From Citrus sinensis (lineage: Eukaryota > Streptophyta > Magnoliopsida > Sapindales > Rutaceae): a stretch of 64,000 nt of DNA. The stretch is from positions 45,845,001-45,909,000 of the forward strand of contig NC_068558.1 in NCBI RefSeq assembly GCF_022201045.2, written 5' to 3'. Made by a program: the position numbers and the translations under genes. Below the pieces are notes generated by a model. It did not search any database, was not told the origin of the DNA, and worked only from the letters and a program-made list of their open reading frames with translations. Each line of letters begins with the position of its first letter. The first letter of the stretch is position 1. This document shows positions 58,714-64,000 of this stretch, one piece after another.

Positions 58714-60524
58714 TGGACAGGGACTGGGTACCCAGAAAGAGTCAAGACTACAGGTACTAATAGAGAGTGTGGAACGGAATTGTGGATAATAAGTTTGGCC
58801 AGAAGAGTGTTGAAAACGCGGATCTTAATTTTCTTGTTTTGGGCGTGCTTCTGACGCTGCGTGTTCGTTTTTTCTCTAGGTCTTGTGTGATGGTGGCGAT
58901 GTATGGCAACTTTTTCTAATTTCCTAGCGTTGAACTGGTAAAAAGTCGAAGTATTTAGTATTTTATTATGATTTATTTATTTTTATTAAACTTATTTGAA
59001 TGTAATTTTGTTTTTATTAGAATTTTAAATTATTTCTCCTATTTAAGAATAATTAAGATTAAGTTAACTACTACTATTATTATTATTATTTATAATTTAT
59101 TTTAATATCTTTAAATTTTTTATTAATAACATTTTAAATTATTTTTAAAAAATTTATATTTATATATTTTCTCTTTTGAAAACTATTATTTGTTGGGTTT
59201 TTTTTAAAAGATTAGGATTCTTTCATGATCTGATTTCCTTTTGAGTAAAAATACATATGGGTGATTAATAGTTAATAAAAAAGTTAAATCTTATCCATAC
59301 ACTATCATGAGAGCTCAGATCAGAAAATGATCTTTATCCTTTTTTAACACATACTGTAAAATGGCTTCACTCTGCACTACGTGACTTCGAGGCAATATCA
59401 GAGCATGCCCAATTGATTTTGTACGTGGCCGGCCTCAAATACTTAGAAATTGAAATTTATTTATTTCAAAATTTATGGGAGATGAATGAAAGAAATACGT
59501 AGGAATTACATCCGGTCAAACAAGTACTGGGAGGCAGCATAAAGCAACTCCATGCGAGATCTTCTTTGTGATGGACGATAGGAAAAGTGCGCCAGCGCCA
59601 CACGAGGAAAAGATAAGTCATTTTAAAATTTAAAAAAACAAATTTACGATGGATGAGTGGCTTAAAAATTTTGAAAGCATAAGTCGTGCAAATGCAAGAT
59701 TCAGTATTTAATCACACGTGTAACAAAAAGCCAAAAGCATTTTCGCTTCATTATCGAGTCAAAATAGCATTATGGGTCATGGGTTGCTGCCGACTTCTGC
59801 CGACTTCTGCTGTACTAAAACTTTATCCAGTAAACGCATTGCTTGATAAGTGCACGGATTGCATCCACCGCTGCCACCCACGTAGTCTGCGTGCTGGAAC
59901 CTCCAGAAGTGTTGACACTGGCTGGAAGAAGAGAAGTAGTCATACAGCGAAGCTGTTGGAGAGGAGTGATAAATGACAAGAGCTCTAAACCTAACAATAC
60001 AACGCAATCCTAAGTTGTTTAGCAAAATTATAAATTCTAAATTATCCAGCATAAGATGAAAATCTTTAAAATATCTTTAAAATACTTCCAAACGAATAAA
60101 TAAAAGTGGTTTGATAAAAAAAATTATTTTTATTTTATATTTTCACAAATATGAAAGGTAATTTAAGATTTACAATAATTTAAGGGATGTTTTGAACTTG
60201 AAATTAACCCTTAACAAAATAATAACAAATAATAATTCTAATATCTGCTCCACAGCAGAACATGACAATAGGTGCAAGTAATTTGACAAAACTACAATAC
60301 CAGATAATGACCTGCTATCCACAAGTAAATTTTACAGAGCAGTAACATAACTACCACCTTCCAAACAGACTCAAAACACAGTACCTCTGGTTCAAGTCCC
60401 ACTAACAGACTAAAAGATCAAACAAGTAGATAAACACAATTTTTTTTTGGTGAAACAGGGTGTAGTAGGCATGGGTGAAATTTTGAAATCTGCATTACTT
60501 CTATAACACTTCCTGAGCATTACC
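58512..60524. other. Intergenic DNA between the second PADRE gene and SAR1
   Basis: No gene supported. A compound microsatellite lies at 58658-58714. From 58930 to 59300 the DNA is very AT-rich. An 11-bp tandem copy (TGCCGACTTC) is seen near 59787-59808. SAR1's 3' untranslated region probably occupies the last few hundred bases. The frame at 59686-59976 has no recognised domain. Confidence 0.45.
58658..58714. repeat. Compound (TG)n(TA)n(GA)n microsatellite
   Basis: Three adjoining dinucleotide runs (TG to about 58673, TA to 58696, GA to 58714) on the promoter side of the second PADRE gene. Confidence 0.9.
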
Positions 60525-63178
60525 CTACTTAATGTATTGAGAGAGCCATTTGAAACCATCACCATATCCCATTTTGCGAACTATGCTACACATAAACACC
60601 TCCAGTGGACGGACATTTGAGTCCGCTAGATTAACCTTCCCCTTCCCAGTGGTGAAATTTGATAGGCCAAGGTGGTAACGCAACTCTTCCTCAGAAGCAG
60701 CATAAGGGATGTCAATCTTGTTTCCTAACACAAGAAAAGGAACATTGGCCAATGCCTCATCAGAAAGGAGTGCATCCAGTTCTTTCTTTGATTCTGCAAA
60801 CCTCTCTTTGTCATAGGCATCCACTAGGTATACCACAGCATCAACCTGTAACACAATGCAAACCACATATTATACATATCATGAATAACCATGCAAATAA
60901 AACATTTTAAACTTCAAACCACAGTCATCTAGAAGAGTACACAATCATGCAACTTTTAAAGCATTATCTAGAGGTGCAGTACCTTCAGCCATCAAGGTCT
61001 GCCAAGCAGTTCTATTAGTCCAGAAATATCTTGGCTTCATTCATTACATCTCAGTCAAACATGAACTGAATTTACCCACCTAAGACTCACTGTATCAGCA
61101 TTGCTTTAGATAGTACATGAACAATAACTGGCTTTAGATAGGACACGAATAAGAACAATATCTGACTAAGCTTCTAATAAACTATCATAGCATTAACAGC
61201 AGAGTGTACATGGATAAATGCACTTTGTTGACACCATCTAAACCTCCTTCATAGAGCTAAGAACCAATGATATAGATTAGTAGATAAGAAAGAAGTCGAA
61301 TGACATACGATTTCTTTTTTCAGGAAAGATGGTACGATAACTACCCTTGAAATAGTTAGAAGAAAGCAAAGGAAAAAATAAAGAATGCTCATATGGAAGA
61401 TACTAGGGAAGCAAAGCAAGTAACAAGGACAAAGGCCTGTACTCGTTATGTGGTCTAGCTTCGTTAAAAGCCAATGAAGCAACGGAAGCAAGGGCATCAT
61501 ATAATCCATGCTATGTGGTAAAGAAGGCCACATAAACCTCATCCCAAATCTGAGAACCTCATGTAGGTAGCTAATCATTCATAAATAAATTTCCATGCCA
61601 AGAGTCAATATTGAAGGTCTATTTCCAAAAAATTTATAGGACAACTTATGACTGAAACATGAATGAGAAGATTTTGCTATAAAATAGGAATGAAATACAT
61701 ATCAAGAAGCAACGGAAGCAAGGGCATCATATAATCCATGCTATGTGGTAAAGAAGGCCACATAAACCTCATCCCAAATCTGAGAACCTCATGTAGGTAG
61801 CTAATCATTCATAAATAAATTTCCATGCCAAGAGTCAATATTGAAGGTCTATTTCCAAAAAATTTATAGGACAACTTATGACTGAAACATGAATGAGAAG
61901 ATTTTGCTATAAAATAGGAATGAAATACATATCAAGAGTTGATCACATAACATAATGCAACAGAGAATGAAGATTCTCTAAAGTCCTAGATCAATAATGA
62001 AACAACATAATAAATAAATACAGAGAATGAATTATGTCAAATTTAGATGATAAAAACCTACTTTGTATGCAAGCAAGTCCAGTTAATCTCAGAAAGTAAA
62101 AGGTGAGACTTAAACTTATCACACATCACAGCCAGCATATATCCAGAACTTGTTTTCTATTGACATAAAACAGACTTTTAATGTCAAAAGAAACAGACTA
62201 CAAAAATGCATACACAAGTAAAAACACTGATTACAATCAATAATCACTTTGAAACAATCAGCAGCTACACAATTACAATGGCAATAAAACTACATTTTAT
62301 GAAACCAATGAACATAACTATGCAGCTGAAGGAGCTGAATACATTAAAAATTAATCCAATAGGCAAACAATCATCAAACAGTTAATAGTGACTAAGGGAA
62401 TCAAAGTTTGTGACATGCAAAGAGAACTAGATATTGAGACATAAAAAAATAAATTAAAAAAAAACGAAACTAACTTGAGTCCCAAACACAACTCACCTTC
62501 GCATAGTAATCCTTCCAGACTCTCCTAGCAATCTGATGGCCTCCCAAATCAAACGCCTTGAACTTAATTTTCCCAATACTAAGCTCTTCCGATGTGGGAT
62601 ACTGTGTTGGCTGATGTTGAACCAATCTCTGAAGTCCATTCAAGAAAGAGTTATTGCAACAAAATGGAAAAGTACTTGTGTTCGTGGAAAGCAAATCATA
62701 GACTTTATTTCAAATTCCAATTCTTCCATTACACAAGATTATTCAGATTTCTTCTGCCCTCGATTGTTTTCCGCGGGAACCAGTCAGGGACCAAGACAGG
62801 AATATGTCGTTTTCAATTCAGAAAAATGAAAAATTCAAATCAATCAAGAAAATGAAAAGCTATATTCCATATGGTTAATAAGATTACTCAAATACAACTC
62901 AGTTAAACGGCGATTTCTAATTTTCCAAATCAAGATCCAAGTTTCAACTTTCAGTCACCGACCAATTCTCAGCAAACTAAAATATAACTTAATTGATCAA
63001 GAGACAAGATCACCCATAAATAAACAATAACAAGGGGAAGAAAATGAACCTCATCTTTCAACATGTGAAGCAACGTTGTTTTTCCAGCATTATCAAGCCC
63101 TAAAAACAAGATCTTGGCCTCTTTCTGCCAAAGACCGAGGGAGGCCAGCACGCCGTAGAACCAGTCGAGGAGAAACAT
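60525..63178 (-). CDS. SAR1: Small GTPase SAR1 (COPII coat initiator)
   Basis: Three coding exons on the minus strand join in phase 0: 63050-63178, 62497-62628 and 60525-60845, giving 193 residues, the standard SAR1 length. The N-terminus [20 protein letters not shown] is the amphipathic membrane-inserting helix of SAR1. GTP-binding motifs: GLDNAGKTT (27-35), DLGGHQ (70-75) with the catalytic His at 74, and NKID (129-132). The C-terminus is [12 protein letters not shown]1, activated by SEC12 at the ER, recruits SEC23/24 and SEC13/31 for ER-to-Golgi export. Residue 84 is Tyr, as in most plant SAR1s; I recall one Arabidopsis isoform that has Cys there. Intron 2 is long (1651 bp) and holds a perfect tandem duplication. 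The ATG at 63178 is used because the frame upstream has no other ATG. Confidence 0.95.
61476..61935. repeat. Perfect 230-bp tandem duplication in SAR1 intron 2
   Basis: Units at 61476-61705 and 61706-61935 appear identical over their whole length (from GAAGCAACGGAAGCAAGGGC to ACATATCAA). The unit lies well inside the intron, clear of both splice sites. Confidence 0.95.
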
Positions 63179-64000
63179 GGCTTTATCGGTAGACAAATTA
63201 GAAACGAAAACGGATCGAGCTTGAATTTACGACGATCTAAGGCTGAGAACGAATCAGATCGTCCAATTCAAGGCCTCTGTTTCGATTTGATACTGACCCT
63301 AAGATGAGCAAGTTCAGTGGGCGAACGTAATCAACCAGGGACTGCTTGTTTTGTCGTGGCTTAATCGACATTTTCTTTCATGAGGCGGATCTCGCTTGCT
63401 GCTGGGCCGGGCCCCCCTTTTCATTTTTGTGCTCGTCTTACGATGTCGTTTCTGTCAAAACATTTTAATATAATACAACGCCCAATGTTTGACCCTTTGC
63501 GGGATTGAAAATTAGGTCCGATGTTTGACTTTTGTTTTTTTTTTAAAATAAATGTCCACAAATGACATTGTAATAACGATATAGTTGCCGGTAATTTCTT
63601 GGTATGGTTGATCGACACAGATTCTCTCTTTAGTTAAACATGGAGAGTTTCAATCTCTCGTATAATTGCGGGAGTTTGTTTTCTCTGCTAAGCTTTAATT
63701 TATATTTTGTGTTTCGGTATGTTGAGTTAAATTGTGTTGAACTTTAATCGTACATTTATTGTATTATATATATTGAAAAAATGATATAGTTTTCTTTTTG
63801 AAAGACCTTATATCACTTAGTTTACACACTACGTTTTTTTTATTTATTTACAATGATAATAATTAAAAAAAGAGTAATGATGGTCGTACCAAAACTTTAT
63901 TTTAAAATTCAACTATAACAATATGACATATGATGTTTAATTTAAGTAGAAGATAGTTTTCCATAAGGTCAAAATGAATGAATTATTTTATTTTTCCTTA
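63179..64000. other. SAR1 leader and promoter, then AT-rich DNA
   Basis: The first 150 bases probably hold the SAR1 5' leader. Downstream to the window end the DNA is AT-rich with no gene. Near 63640-63690 a GAGTTTCAATCTCTCG motif may be SINE debris. No clear TATA box was chosen. Confidence 0.45.

Noticed and set aside
60389-60402. GGTTCAAGTCC, a perfect tRNA B-box-like string
   Set aside because: No acceptor stem, anticodon arm or A-box at the right spacing around it; lies downstream of SAR1.
1-64000. CRISPR arrays, operons, phage or other prokaryotic features
   Set aside because: No spaced direct repeats of the right kind; gene structure is eukaryotic throughout.

Overview
The window is nuclear DNA from a flowering plant, most likely a eudicot. 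The genes are intron-rich with GT/AG junctions and plant-specific families (PADRE/DUF4228, a plastid lipase, a BXL-type glycosidase, a FAR1/MULE transposase relic). Intergenic DNA is AT-rich and full of small inverted-repeat elements. The species cannot be fixed from sequence alone.

Ten protein-coding gene models were assembled by eye by joining exons at GT/AG borders and checking reading phase. From left to right they are: an ER-lumenal DnaJ of ERDJ3B type (+, 591-3929); TAF13 of TFIID (-, 4669-6399); a PLIP-type plastid lipase (+, 12339-15638); a DUF4149/TMEM205-like membrane protein (-, 21352-22584); a BRCT-BRCT...BRCT-BRCT-PHD nuclear protein (+, 24859-30956); a TPR protein with a divergent J domain (-, 34982-37350); a GH3 beta-xylosidase/arabinosidase of BXL1/BXL2 type (-, 43776-49879); two separate PADRE/DUF4228 genes (-, 54219-54815 and 57966-58511); and the COPII GTPase SAR1 (-, 60525-63178).

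Between TAF13 and the lipase lies a transposon complex (about 6880-10130). It holds a tandemly duplicated inverted-repeat element and a dead FAR1/MULE transposase whose 3' end has been replaced by a 268-bp copy of the sequence on its left. Other non-autonomous elements lie at 17313-18004, 18642-19349, 22750-23440 and 56728-57194; the last two have long inverted repeats and 9-10 bp flanking duplications like Mutator elements.

The genes are not an operon and do not form one pathway, though several serve the secretory route: ERDJ3B folds proteins in the ER, SAR1 starts COPII export, and BXL is a secreted wall enzyme. A perfect ER stress response element (CCAAT-N9-CCACG, minus strand) lies upstream of the ERDJ3B gene. 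The gene order looks like an unreduced ancestral block whose descendants, as I recall Arabidopsis loci, are split over chromosomes 1, 3 and 4. I did not find a convincing new multi-gene system; the strongest leads are the ERSE, the transposon junction structure, the HKPD J-domain loop, the ancestral synteny block and a perfect 230-bp duplication in a SAR1 intron.
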